64,000 nt of DNA from Solirubrobacter taibaiensis (GTDB lineage Bacteria; Actinomycetota; Thermoleophilia; Solirubrobacterales; Solirubrobacteraceae). Numbering within the stretch: the first letter of the stretch is position 1; each line of letters starts with the position of its first letter. The notes under the pieces were generated by a model that did not search any database, had not been told where the DNA came from, and saw nothing but the letters and a program-made list of their open reading frames with translations. Shown here piece by piece: positions 1-8,273 of this stretch. The stretch lies in the NCBI GenBank assembly GCA_027587225.1, contig JAPDDQ010000030.1, positions 34,799 through 98,798 on the forward strand, read 5' to 3'. The position numbers were made by a program, and so were the translations under genes.

Positions 1-564
1 GACTTCGTCGCCGACTACCAGGCGAACTTCAAGGACGACTTCTCCGACCAGACCCAGTCGCTCAACGGCGGCCTGACGGGCTACGGCGACGACCAGTGGC
101 CGTTCTACTACTACTCGGCCTCGCACGGCATGGCGTCGATGATCATCTCGACGCTGATCCTGCTCGGCCCGGCGCTGCTGCTGCTGCGCCGCTGGCGCGT
201 CCCGTTCGGCGCGTTCACGCTGATCTTCACGGGTTACGGCCTACTCGCGAGCATCATGACCGAGTACCGCGACTGGCCGCTCATCATCTCGCTGACGCTG
301 TGCGGCCTGGCGCTCGACCTGATCCAGCGCCGCTCCGGGGAGCACCGCCTGACCCTGGGCGGCATCCGCACGGCCGGCGCGATCGCGGCCGCCGTGCTGT
401 GGATCTCCTACTACTCGATCATGGCGCTCGACAAGGGCATCGGCTGGGAGCCGACGCTGTGGGTCGGCGCGCTCATGATCGGCGTGCTGACCGGCTTCGG
501 TGTCGCGTTCCTGATCGCGCCGCCGTCCTACGGCCCGCGCCTCGTGGACGCTTCAGACGGTTAG
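1..564 (+). CDS. Multipass membrane protein, 3' part only
   Basis: The frame is open from base 1 to the TAG at 562-564, so the start lies outside the window and 187 codons are visible. The first 40 or so residues are polar and rich in Asp, Gln, Phe and Tyr. After them come about five hydrophobic segments (roughly residues 44-62, 70-85, 95-111, 121-141 and 151-171) joined by short Arg-containing loops, as in an integral membrane protein. I do not recognise the family. The gene converges on the hydrolase gene downstream and overlaps its end by 4 bases, so no separate terminator fits between them. Confidence 0.7.
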   Translation, partial: DFVADYQANFKDDFSDQTQSLNGGLTGYGDDQWPFYYYSASHGMASMIISTLILLGPALLLLRRWRVPFGAFTLIFTGYGLLASIMTEYRDWPLIISLTLCGLALDLIQRRSGEHRLTLGGIRTAGAIAAAVLWISYYSIMALDKGIGWEPTLWVGALMIGVLTGFGVAFLIAPPSYGPRLVDASDG

Positions 565-1424
565 AGATTCGTCGTGAAGAACGCCGCTACGTCAGCGACT
601 TCCTCGTTGACGTAGCGGTAGCCCTCGTAGCGCCCGCCTGACTCGTACCGGATCAGCGGAAGGGCGTTGGGCGTCGCTTCGACCATCGCCTCGACGTCGC
701 GCATCTCGCCCCACGGGTCGCCCGTGCCTTGGACGTACTGGACGACAGTGTTGGGGGAGAGGCCGCGTGCGGGGATGGCCGGGTTGTGGTGGCGCGGGAG
801 CGGCGCGCCCAGGAGCTTGTACAGCGGGTCGACGGGGCGCAGCATGGTCGGACCCATCGGGCCGAGCTCGTCACGCGCGTAGTTGCGGTTGAAGTGCGCC
901 AGGCGGGCGGGCTGGACCGCGAGGATGGCCTTCACCGGCGGGCGGGCGTAGATCGCCGCGTTCGCGCCCATCGAGCAGCCGAGGATGCCGATCCGCTTGG
1001 CGTCCACGTCGGCCCGCGCGCCCAGGTAGGCGACGGCGCCGGCGACGTCCGCCGCTTCATTGATGCCGTAGGTGATCGGCAGCCGGCGGCCGCTGCGCCC
1101 GTGGTTGGACAGGTCGAACAGCAGCACGTGGTAGCCGGCCGCGTGGAGCGCGTCGGCCGCGGGCAGGAAGTCCACGTCCTTGTCCGGCACGGGGACCTGG
1201 CCGGCGACGTTGCCGAGCCGGTTCCACAGCCAGCCGTGGGCGAACACGACGGCGGGACCGCGACCTTCGCCCTCGGCCGGGATGAACCAGCCGCTCAACT
1301 CGACGCCGTCGGCGGCCGGGAACTCGACGTCCTCGTACGCGTGCTCCGGCGTCCGATCCAGCGCAGCCCGGCGCCCGACGATCATCAGCTTCGTCAGGAC
1401 ACTGGGCTTGAGCGCCGCGATCAT
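561..1424 (-). CDS. Alpha/beta-fold hydrolase (serine hydrolase family)
   Basis: 287 residues. The fold signature is the strand-turn FAHGW (about 61-65, oxyanion hole) and the nucleophile elbow GCSMG (149-153, Ser151). A candidate acid sits in GTGDPWGE near residue 240. The usual catalytic His near the C-terminus is not obvious: the expected loop reads GGRYEGYRYV with no His, so activity is uncertain. Substrate unknown. It is the last gene of a minus-strand operon with a GMC flavoenzyme; its ATG overlaps the upstream stop (ATGA at 1421-1424), implying translational coupling. A longer frame to 1838 is a shadow of the upstream gene. Confidence 0.8.
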   Translation of the reverse strand: MIAALKPSVLTKLMIVGRRAALDRTPEHAYEDVEFPAADGVELSGWFIPAEGEGRGPAVVFAHGWLWNRLGNVAGQVPVPDKDVDFLPAADALHAAGYHVLLFDLSNHGRSGRRLPITYGINEAADVAGAVAYLGARADVDAKRIGILGCSMGANAAIYARPPVKAILAVQPARLAHFNRNYARDELGPMGPTMLRPVDPLYKLLGAPLPRHHNPAIPARGLSPNTVVQYVQGTGDPWGEMRDVEAMVEATPNALPLIRYESGGRYEGYRYVNEEVADVAAFFTTNL

Positions 1425-2155
1425 AGGCCGATGCCGGGAACCCCTCCCGAGCTCATCTGGAGGTCGTCCCACGCCTTCGCGGCGAGCTCCCAGTCGGTCT
1501 CGGAGTCCTGCGAGTCGTCGTTGCGCAACATGCGGATGAGGTAGGCCATGGCCGAGAGCAGCGCGATCGCCGCGAACGCGATCTGGATGCTGAGCACGCC
1601 CTCCTCGGTCCAGTACACGTCGTCGAGCTCGAGCAGCAGCGCGGACTCGTCGAGGACGAGCGCCACGCCGACGCCGTACGGGAATGCGAGGTACTTGTCG
1701 AGGTCGGCCTTGGTGCCGATCGCGACGGCGCCCGCCGCCAGCGCGAGGATGCCGCCGGGCAGGAAGTGGTGGATGTGGCGGTCGCCGACCACGACGTCCT
1801 TGATCGGCCCGAACCCGCCCTTCTCGCGGATCGTCCACGTGATGCCGCGCGTGATGCCGAACGCGACCGTGAACGACGCGAGCATGTTGAACAGCGCGTT
1901 CTCACGGGTGCGGGAGACCCCGTAGCCCTCGCGCAGGGTCATCACGGCCTCGATGGGCTTGGAGCGACGCTCGTCCTCGGAGTGGATCTGACGCGACCGC
2001 GGCAGCGTGCCGAGCCGCCACACGCGGGTCAGCTCCGCACCGAACACGGTGATCACCGCGCCGCCGGCGAGGATGCCGAGCACGTGGGTGCGTCCGGACG
2101 ACTTCGTACGAGCCGCTTCCGCGGCCGCGAGCCGCTTAGCTTTGCGCGGCGACAC
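1421..2155 (-). CDS. Membrane protein of unknown function in the GMC oxidoreductase operon
   Basis: 244 residues from a GTG start. A basic N-terminus (MSPRKAKR) is followed by a hydrophobic segment at about 26-42, further segments near residues 90-106 and 130-148, and a final pair around 155-215 with acidic residues between them. A His-rich turn (RHIHHF) lies in the middle, between membrane segments. The C-terminal 30 residues are soluble and acidic. No family recognised. It overlaps the preceding gene by 20 bases and the following hydrolase gene by 4, so all four genes of the operon are probably co-translated. Role inferred only from context, perhaps in lipid or steroid oxidation. Confidence 0.7.
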   Translation of the reverse strand: MSPRKAKRLAAAEAARTKSSGRTHVLGILAGGAVITVFGAELTRVWRLGTLPRSRQIHSEDERRSKPIEAVMTLREGYGVSRTRENALFNMLASFTVAFGITRGITWTIREKGGFGPIKDVVVGDRHIHHFLPGGILALAAGAVAIGTKADLDKYLAFPYGVGVALVLDESALLLELDDVYWTEEGVLSIQIAFAAIALLSAMAYLIRMLRNDDSQDSETDWELAAKAWDDLQMSSGGVPGIGL

Positions 2156-2774
2156 GCTTCTTCGACCCCCTACGTAGATACACCTGAGCGAGCTGCTGGG
2201 CGAAGATCACCCCGAACTTCACGAGCGCGCCGAGTTGCGCGCCCAGCCCCGGCCCGGAGGACCGGAACGTCGTGAGCTGCTTCGCGAAGTCCCGTATCCG
2301 GATGATGATGATCCCGGACCCGACGATCTCCGCGCTGTCGTCCTGACCCTCCGCGACGTGCCCGCGCAGCACGCGGGTGAAGAGCGTCGTCGTGTCCTTC
2401 CAGAGGTCGAAGCCCGCGTCGTTGGCGACCAGCTTGTAGCCGGTCATCGTCAGCGGGTGCCCGACGCCGTCGTAGAACCACAGCCGGTAGAGCATGTGCT
2501 TGACGCCCGGCTCGTCCTGATCGACGAACAGGTTGAACCAGCCCTCGATCACGGGGAGCTGGCCGCCGAGCGCGTCGCAGTGGACCCAGCCGATGGCACC
2601 GGCGGGGCGCAGCGGGTCCTTGCCGAACTTATCCATGTCGGCCACCTCGATCGTGAGGTGGAACTTGAAGTCGGCCGAGCCGTCACGGCTGGGCTGGGCC
2701 CCGCGGGCGAAATCGGTCTCGCCGAACGTGATGTGACCGAGCATCTCCTCGGTGAAGCGCACGGTTGAGGTCAT
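2136..2774 (-). CDS. Beta-rich partner protein of the GMC oxidoreductase (hypothetical)
   Basis: 212 residues beginning MTSTVRFTEEM. The sequence is rich in short beta-type stretches (FHLTIEV, GYKLVAN, GSGIIIIRI) and lacks a signal peptide; the C-terminal 40 residues are more helical. From memory, large bacterial GMC proteins exist in which such a domain lies between the flavoenzyme and an alpha/beta hydrolase. Here the three parts appear as separate genes in the same order. The start codon overlaps the stop of the flavoenzyme gene (ATGA, 2771-2774). A longer frame running to 3863 is a shadow of the flavoenzyme gene. Specific function not known. Confidence 0.75.
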   Translation of the reverse strand: MTSTVRFTEEMLGHITFGETDFARGAQPSRDGSADFKFHLTIEVADMDKFGKDPLRPAGAIGWVHCDALGGQLPVIEGWFNLFVDQDEPGVKHMLYRLWFYDGVGHPLTMTGYKLVANDAGFDLWKDTTTLFTRVLRGHVAEGQDDSAEIVGSGIIIIRIRDFAKQLTTFRSSGPGLGAQLGALVKFGVIFAQQLAQVYLRRGSKKRVAAQS

Positions 2775-4468
2775 CTGGCCGCCGCCTCCGCGGCGCGTCG
2801 GTCGGGATCGAGGATCTGGTCGGCGAAGCGGTCTGCCAGCGCCGCGATCGTGAAGCTGGGGTTCGGGCCGGTGGGCCCGGGCATGACGGACCCGTCGGCG
2901 ATGTGCAACCCAGGATGCCCGAAGACGTTGCCGTACGCATCGACGACACCCTCCTCGCGGGTGCGTCCCATCGGCGCGCCGCCCAGCGGGTGCACGGTGA
3001 TCACGCGCCGCAGGAACCAGAGCGGGTTGTCGGCGAAGCGCCCGCCCAGCACGCCGGCCATGTCCCGCGAGACGGTGCGGACCCGCTCGAAGTAGGCCTC
3101 GGAGGCCTTGCGGTTCCAGTCCAGGTCCAGCCGGCCGTTGCGCAGGTACATGCGCCCGTCCGGGATGTCGCGGCCCATGCTCAGCAACGGTAGGCCACCG
3201 GCGGAGAGCTCGCTCGGCAGCATCAGGTCGGCGATGTGGCCGGTCACGTCGGTGTCCGGCGAGCCCTTGATCCAGTTCTTGACCAGGTGCGACGCGCCCT
3301 GGCGCCAGCGCCAGAGCTGGATCGGCGCGGCCAGGACGTGGAGGATCCAGGCCAGGTGCTGCGGGTAGCCCGCGTCCTGCAGGTAGAAGCCGCGGCCTTC
3401 GCCGCCGTCCTCGGCGCCGGGAATGTGCGCGGTCGTCGTGATGACCGGCCCGTAACCGGGGTCGACGATCCGCGCCTCGCGCTTGCCGTCGGTGACCTTG
3501 CTCGTGTTCAGGATCAGCGTCAGCAGGTCGCCGTTGCCGCAGAACCGGCTGCCGATCTTCTTCGACAGGCCCGGGAGCACGGCGCGGTTGCGCAGCAGCA
3601 GGTTGGTGGTGCCGAGCGTGCCCGCGGACAGGATCAGGTGGTCGCACGTGAGCGTCACCGTCGGCGGCGCTTCGGGCGCGCCGACCGCGAGGTCCGCGTA
3701 ATGGACCGTGTAGCCGCCACCCTCGCGCGGCTCGAACCGGCGCACGTCGGCCAGCGTGCGGATCTCCGCCCCGTGGTGCTTGGCGTGCGTGAGGTAGTTG
3801 TAATCGAGCGTGTTCTTGGAGCCGAAGTTGCACCCGACGTCGCATTCGCCGGTCATCTGGCACGTGGTGCGGGTGCGGCCGTGCAGATTCGGGATGTCCT
3901 CGACGATCGCCTCCCCCGGCACCGGCGGGCGGCCCTTGTTGGCGAACGTGACCGCGAGCTTGGGGTGGAAATGGCGCAGGCCGAGCTCGTCCGCCGCCTC
4001 CTTGAAGGCGATCGTCTTCGGCGTGGACGCGTACGGCTCGTGGTCGACCGGGAACTCCTGGAGCCCGATCATCTGCTCCACGCGGTCGTAGTGCGGGTCG
4101 AGCGTGGCGCGGTCCACCGGCCAGTACTCGTAGCCGCCGTCGCTCAGGTCCTCCTGCACGAACCAGCGCTCGTCCTTGCGGATGAACACGTTCGCGTAGA
4201 TCAGCGAACCGCCGCCGAGCCCCGAGGACACGAGCGCGTCGATGCCCTTGAACGACCAGTAGTGGTACATGCCCGTGAGCCCGCGCGGCGGGTCCCAGAA
4301 GCTCTCCCGGGCGCGGTACGGGCTACGCGTGAACGACCCGGGCGGGTACGGCCGCCCGCGTTCGAGAATCAGCACGCGCTTGCCGGCCTCGGCGAGTCGG
4401 TAGGCCGTGACTGACCCACCGAATCCCGAGCCGACGACGATCGCGTCGAAATGCGTGTCAGGACTCAA
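2771..4468 (-). CDS. GMC-family FAD oxidoreductase, cholesterol oxidase (ChoD)-like
   Basis: 565 residues from TTG; no ATG or GTG lies before the cofactor site. An N-terminal Rossmann motif VGSGFGG (12-18) binds FAD. The middle has Cys pairs in QMTGECDVGCNFG, typical of actinobacterial ChoD-like enzymes. The C-terminal GMC signature includes HPLGG (His493) and GPNPS (Asn536), the expected His/Asn active-site pair. The family oxidises 3-beta-hydroxysteroids or other alcohols with O2 as acceptor; the true substrate here is unknown. No signal peptide, so probably cytoplasmic. First gene of a tightly coupled minus-strand operon, divergent from the zinc-ribbon gene at 4541. Confidence 0.88.
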   Translation of the reverse strand: MSPDTHFDAIVVGSGFGGSVTAYRLAEAGKRVLILERGRPYPPGSFTRSPYRARESFWDPPRGLTGMYHYWSFKGIDALVSSGLGGGSLIYANVFIRKDERWFVQEDLSDGGYEYWPVDRATLDPHYDRVEQMIGLQEFPVDHEPYASTPKTIAFKEAADELGLRHFHPKLAVTFANKGRPPVPGEAIVEDIPNLHGRTRTTCQMTGECDVGCNFGSKNTLDYNYLTHAKHHGAEIRTLADVRRFEPREGGGYTVHYADLAVGAPEAPPTVTLTCDHLILSAGTLGTTNLLLRNRAVLPGLSKKIGSRFCGNGDLLTLILNTSKVTDGKREARIVDPGYGPVITTTAHIPGAEDGGEGRGFYLQDAGYPQHLAWILHVLAAPIQLWRWRQGASHLVKNWIKGSPDTDVTGHIADLMLPSELSAGGLPLLSMGRDIPDGRMYLRNGRLDLDWNRKASEAYFERVRTVSRDMAGVLGGRFADNPLWFLRRVITVHPLGGAPMGRTREEGVVDAYGNVFGHPGLHIADGSVMPGPTGPNPSFTIAALADRFADQILDPDRRAAEAAAR

Positions 4469-4540
4469 TGTGGTCCAACGCTAACCGGCCCCGTAGTTGC
4501 GCGGCAAGTGCCGTCGGTCCAGATAGGCTCCGCCCGAGGC

Positions 4541-5644
4541 ATGACAACGGGCCAGGATCAGACACAAACACTCCACGAAGCGGCCAATCGGACCCGCGCC
4601 GGCGTCGTCGACCCGCGGTTCACGCACGACGTCGACGAGGCGATCGAGTACTTCGGCGCCGACCTGGCCTCCCACGTCGGCCGCTACGACACCGGCGAGC
4701 TGTTCGTGCCGCTGGAGCTGTGGCTCGGCAAGTGGGAGCCCGGCGCGGCTTTGGTGTTGCAGGACCGCGCGGTGCTCGTGTGGGGGCGGACCCAGGTTCA
4801 GGCCCAGATCATCCCGCGCAAGCGGCCCGGCGGCGTGGCGGAGGTCGACGTCCAGTCGGACGCGATCACCCTGTGGATCGACTGCGAGCAGCCTCGCAAC
4901 GTGCGCGTCAAGCGCTACGAGGGCACGACGGACGTCCCGACGACGTTCGCCGACATGCTCCGCCCCGACCGTCGCGACCGCGAGCCGACCGCCGTCCTCC
5001 CCGATGCGATGGAGCAGTGCCCGCACTGCTTCGGCGAGATCGACAAGGGCGCAGACATCTGCCCGCACTGCGGCCGCTACCTCGGCGAGAAGCCCAAGCG
5101 CTCGAAGAAGTTCTGGATCATCCTCGCGCTCCTGCTGCTCCTATTGTTGCTGCTGATCGTGGGCGCTGTGCTGCTGCTCACCGGCGACGAGGAGAAACCG
5201 GCCCCGAAGCCGACCCCCACGGCGGTGGCGTCCGCCGAGCCGAGCGCCGAGCCCACCGCCGACGCGTTCCGCCGCCTCACCGGTCCCGGCTGGGAAGGCC
5301 GCGCGCCGCGCTCCTTCAAGGTCGACCGCTCCGGAGGCGGCGACCTTCGGATCCACGTGCTCACCGACGGCAAGACCGTCATCCGGATCTTCCACACGCC
5401 CGACGAGAGGGCGAATCCGGGGACATTCGAAACGGGCAAGCGCAAGCCGCTGGAGACGCAGGCGGAGGAGTCCGAGTTGGCGACCGTCAAGAACTTCGGC
5501 GTCCCCGAGTGCGCGAACCGCAACTGCTCGGACCTCCTGCTCAACGACCCGGGCTGGGGCGGCATTGCGATCACCGTCAACGCCACCCAGGGCGAGCGCC
5601 TCGACGCGGCGAAGGAGATCGCGGCGTCGATCAAGACGCGGTGA
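4541..5644 (+). CDS. Zinc-ribbon, single-pass membrane protein
   Basis: 367 residues. A soluble N-terminal region (1-150) is followed by a double CxxC zinc ribbon (CPHC and CPHCG, about residues 160-180), a basic KPKRSKK stop-transfer stretch, one very Leu-rich membrane segment (about 190-210), a Pro/Ala/Glu/Thr linker and a C-terminal domain of about 115 residues containing two Cys (ECANRNC). By topology the ribbon is cytoplasmic and the C-terminal domain extracytoplasmic. The chosen ATG lies 11 bases after a -10-like TAGGCT (4524-4529); the frame stays open farther upstream, to an alternative start at 4451, which overlaps the divergent gene. Function unknown. Confidence 0.75.
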   Translation: MTTGQDQTQTLHEAANRTRAGVVDPRFTHDVDEAIEYFGADLASHVGRYDTGELFVPLELWLGKWEPGAALVLQDRAVLVWGRTQVQAQIIPRKRPGGVAEVDVQSDAITLWIDCEQPRNVRVKRYEGTTDVPTTFADMLRPDRRDREPTAVLPDAMEQCPHCFGEIDKGADICPHCGRYLGEKPKRSKKFWIILALLLLLLLLLIVGAVLLLTGDEEKPAPKPTPTAVASAEPSAEPTADAFRRLTGPGWEGRAPRSFKVDRSGGGDLRIHVLTDGKTVIRIFHTPDERANPGTFETGKRKPLETQAEESELATVKNFGVPECANRNCSDLLLNDPGWGGIAITVNATQGERLDAAKEIAASIKTR

Positions 5645-5995
5645 CCAGTTCGGCGCGCCGTGGCCTGCCGGCCGGTGCGCTCTTGTGCGGGTGAGCCGGT
5701 TGCACCGGGTGCGCCCGGGCGCGGGCCGGTGCGTCTCCGCGGGCGATTGGTCGATTCGGTACCGCAGCGGTACTCAAGTGACCAGTCGTGCCGGGAGTGG
5801 CGCGTTGCCGCTCGCGAGCGGGGCGATTGGTTGATTCGTGTTGCATAGCGACGTCAACTGACCAATGACCCGCGGCGCCGGTGTTCGAGCGCTCCCGCCC
5901 GCGCCCGGGCGCGCCGGCGCCAGCCGGCCTGAGTGCGACGCCGCGGAGCTACTCGAGCGCGGCGTGTCCGGCGCAGCGGGTCGCGCGGAACGCCG
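5645..5995. other. 351-base intergenic region, no gene seen
   Basis: No frame here has protein-like composition. The region holds two related sequence units 80 bases apart (listed separately) and a perfect small palindrome, GTACCGC-A-GCGGTAC, at 5758-5772. Both flanking genes (4541-5644 plus, 5996-7213 minus) end here, so the region lies between converging genes and may act in termination or as a non-coding RNA; nothing proves either. Confidence 0.5.
5741..5866. repeat. Two 46-base dyad units repeated at an exact 80-base spacing
   Basis: Unit 1 starts GGGCGATTGGTCGATTC at 5741, unit 2 GGGCGATTGGTTGATTC at 5821 (16 of 17 bases equal). The right arms TCAAGTGACCAG (5774) and TCAACTGACCAA (5854) also lie exactly 80 bases apart. 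Within each unit the arms are inverted (ATTGGT facing ACCAGT or ACCAAT), while the centres differ. This keeps the arms but not the loops, as expected for a paired RNA structure or a repeated protein-binding site. Confidence 0.55.
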
Positions 5996-7213
5996 CTAGG
6001 CGAGGAGCGTGCGGCCGCCCGAGCTGGACAGCGGGAACGTGTCGAGGTCCAGGGCGACGACGGCGAGGTCGGCGAACAGCGCGACCTTGCCGAGGTCCTC
6101 ACGCAAATAGGGGCCGCCGTCGCGGCGGTCCAGCACGGAGAGGCAGCCGATCGTCTTGCCTTCGCGGACGAGGGGTGCGACGACCATCGTGTAGGGGACG
6201 TAGCCGGTGCCGGCGGCGACCTGGCGGGCGAAGCGCGGGTCCTTGCGGCACTCGGGGACGAAGACGCCGTCGCCGGACGCGACGACCGCGCCGGCGATGC
6301 CGACGCCCGGCGGGAGGCGCATGCCGACGACCTCGCTCGCGCCGGCGCCCCAGGCGGCCTCGTAGACGAGTTCGCCGTTGGAGGGGTCCGTGAGCGCGAT
6401 CGAGCAGGCGGCGGCCTCGAACATGCCCGCGGCGGTGCGGACGATCGCCTCCATGACCTTGCGGCGCGTGGTCGGGCGGCCGAGCGACTGGGCGAGGGAG
6501 TGGCCGCGGTCGCCGGTGAGCGGGACGCCGATCGCGTCCGCGAACGCGGCGGCGGACGAGATGCGCGTCTCGGGCAGCATCTCCAGCCCGCCCGCGAGCG
6601 CGGCGTGCAGTTCCGGGGGCAGGTCCGGGGCGAGCTTGTCCAGCTTCAGGACGTCGCCGTAGCGCGGCGGGGTGCCGATCAGCAGGGTCCACAGCGTCGC
6701 GGCGAGCGAGAAGATGTCCGAGGCCGCGCTGACGGTGCCGCCGGCGAACACCTCGGGCGCCATGTAGCGCGGGGTGCCGACCGCGATCGTGCCCTGGTCC
6801 TCCTCGGCGCCCAGCGCGCGGGCCACGCCGAAGTCCACGAGGACGACGCCGTCCTCGCCGTGGATCATGTTCTGGGGCTTCACGTCGCGGTGGACGATCT
6901 GCTGCGAATGCACGTACGAGAGGGCCTCGCAGCCGTGGCGCACGTACTCGATCGCGTCGCCGAGCGTCAGCCCCGGGTCGCCGCTGCGCTTCAAAACGGC
7001 GCCCAGGTCCACGCCGTGGACGAGGTCCATGACGATGTACAGGCCCTGCTCGTCGCTCGAGTGATCGAGCACCTTGACCACCCGCGGGTGGCTCAGGCTG
7101 GCGAGCAGCCGCGCCTCGATCTCGAAGCGGGCCGCGTGGCGCACGTCCAACAGGCGCTTGACTGCGACTTCGGTGCCGGTCTCCCGGTCGAAGGCACGGT
7201 AAACCGCGCCCAT
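5996..7213 (-). CDS. PknB-like Ser/Thr kinase with C-terminal GAF domain; start unclear
   Basis: From the only ATG the protein has 405 residues: kinase core with VAVK (Lys19), HRDVKPQN (catalytic Asp110), DFG (Asp127), then a GAF sensor domain (about 235-395). No membrane segment, so a cytosolic sensor kinase. The glycine-rich ATP loop is incomplete at this ATG; the missing part (GRYEIVAPISSGA) is encoded in frame just upstream, between 7214 and 7260, where no ATG, GTG or TTG exists. The frame continues back to the TGA that ends the upstream kinase gene. A CTG at 7301-7303 or stop readthrough could supply the intact loop. Confidence 0.8.
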   Translation of the reverse strand: MGAVYRAFDRETGTEVAVKRLLDVRHAARFEIEARLLASLSHPRVVKVLDHSSDEQGLYIVMDLVHGVDLGAVLKRSGDPGLTLGDAIEYVRHGCEALSYVHSQQIVHRDVKPQNMIHGEDGVVLVDFGVARALGAEEDQGTIAVGTPRYMAPEVFAGGTVSAASDIFSLAATLWTLLIGTPPRYGDVLKLDKLAPDLPPELHAALAGGLEMLPETRISSAAAFADAIGVPLTGDRGHSLAQSLGRPTTRRKVMEAIVRTAAGMFEAAACSIALTDPSNGELVYEAAWGAGASEVVGMRLPPGVGIAGAVVASGDGVFVPECRKDPRFARQVAAGTGYVPYTMVVAPLVREGKTIGCLSVLDRRDGGPYLREDLGKVALFADLAVVALDLDTFPLSSSGGRTLLA

Positions 7214-7315
7214 GGCCCCACTGGAAATGGGTGCGACGATCTCATAGCGCCCGTTTAGCGCTTCCCCCCCGACGGCTGTTGCCTGCTGATCGGGCCGCGT
7301 CAGTCGATCACACCC

Positions 7316-8158
7316 TCACGCCGCCTCGGCCAGGCACGCGGGCGCGGGACGTCCGAGTGCGCCGAGCATGTCGATGACGAGGGCGCCGGCAGAGGCCGGA
7401 CGTTCCTCCGGGGCTTTGGCCATCCCCGCGGCGAGCACGGCGTCGAGCGCCCGCGGCAGCTCGGGGCGGCGCTCGCGCACGCTGGGAGGCGGGTCCACAA
7501 TGTGGGCGTACATGATGGCGGCGTCAGTGTCGCGCACATAGGGGACGGTACCGGTCAGCGTCTCGACCGCGAGACAAGCGAGCCCGTAAATGTCGGTCGC
7601 AGGGCCAACTCGCTCGCCGTCCAGGAGCTCCGGAGCCATGTAGTCGATGGTGCCGAGAACTTGGCCCGGAAGTGTTAATTGGCTGCCTTCAGTGTCGCGC
7701 GCGAGACCGAAGTCGCCGAGGAAGACCTCGGGACCGGGGTCGATCAGCACGTTGGCGGGCTTGACGTCGCGGTGCACGACGCCCGCGGCGTGCGCGGCGT
7801 CCAGGGCGCTGGCGACCGAGACGAGCACCTTCATCGCCACGTCGAGCGGAAGCTGGTCGTGGGCCAGGATGAGGCTGCGCAGCGTGCTCGAGACGAGTCG
7901 GCTCGCGGTGTAGAGCTCGCCGTCGATCTCGCCCATGCCGTAGATCGGGATGACGTGCGGATGGTTGAGCTGGGACAGCAGCTCGCCCTCGCGCCGGAAG
8001 CGCGCGCGGTACACGGGATCAGCGCCGACGTCCTCACGCAGCACTTTCAACGCGACTGCGCGTCCTGTGATGCGGTCGATCGCAAGATAAACGACGCCCA
8101 TGCGCCCTACCCCTACGATCCCCTCGATCCTGTAGTCACCGAGCCTTGGCTTATCCAT
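7316..8158 (-). CDS. PknB-like Ser/Thr protein kinase, soluble
   Basis: 280 residues from ATG 8158, with a GAGG box 12 bases upstream; a TTG at 8203 would add 15 residues that lack family features. Glycine loop GVGRMG (16-21), Lys38 in VALK, HRDVKPAN catalytic loop and DFG are all present, so it should be active. There is no membrane segment or PASTA domain; the protein ends shortly after the kinase lobe. It is transcribed towards the GAF kinase, which lies in the same reading frame after this gene's TGA (7316-7318). Divergent from a third kinase gene at 8274. Confidence 0.85.
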   Translation of the reverse strand: MDKPRLGDYRIEGIVGVGRMGVVYLAIDRITGRAVALKVLREDVGADPVYRARFRREGELLSQLNHPHVIPIYGMGEIDGELYTASRLVSSTLRSLILAHDQLPLDVAMKVLVSVASALDAAHAAGVVHRDVKPANVLIDPGPEVFLGDFGLARDTEGSQLTLPGQVLGTIDYMAPELLDGERVGPATDIYGLACLAVETLTGTVPYVRDTDAAIMYAHIVDPPPSVRERRPELPRALDAVLAAGMAKAPEERPASAGALVIDMLGALGRPAPACLAEAA

Positions 8159-8273
8159 AGCGAGATCGGCCTCTAGTGTCCCCGCTTCATCGGTGACGCG
8201 CAAGTGACGGCTGACCGGAAGTGGGGTGCTGGGACTGGACCCCTGGTCGAGCCGATAGACTGCGGACGCTCGT

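Noticed and set aside
3236..4414. 392-codon open frame on the plus strand
   Set aside because: Shadow of the GMC oxidoreductase gene; the minus strand shows clear FAD and active-site motifs.
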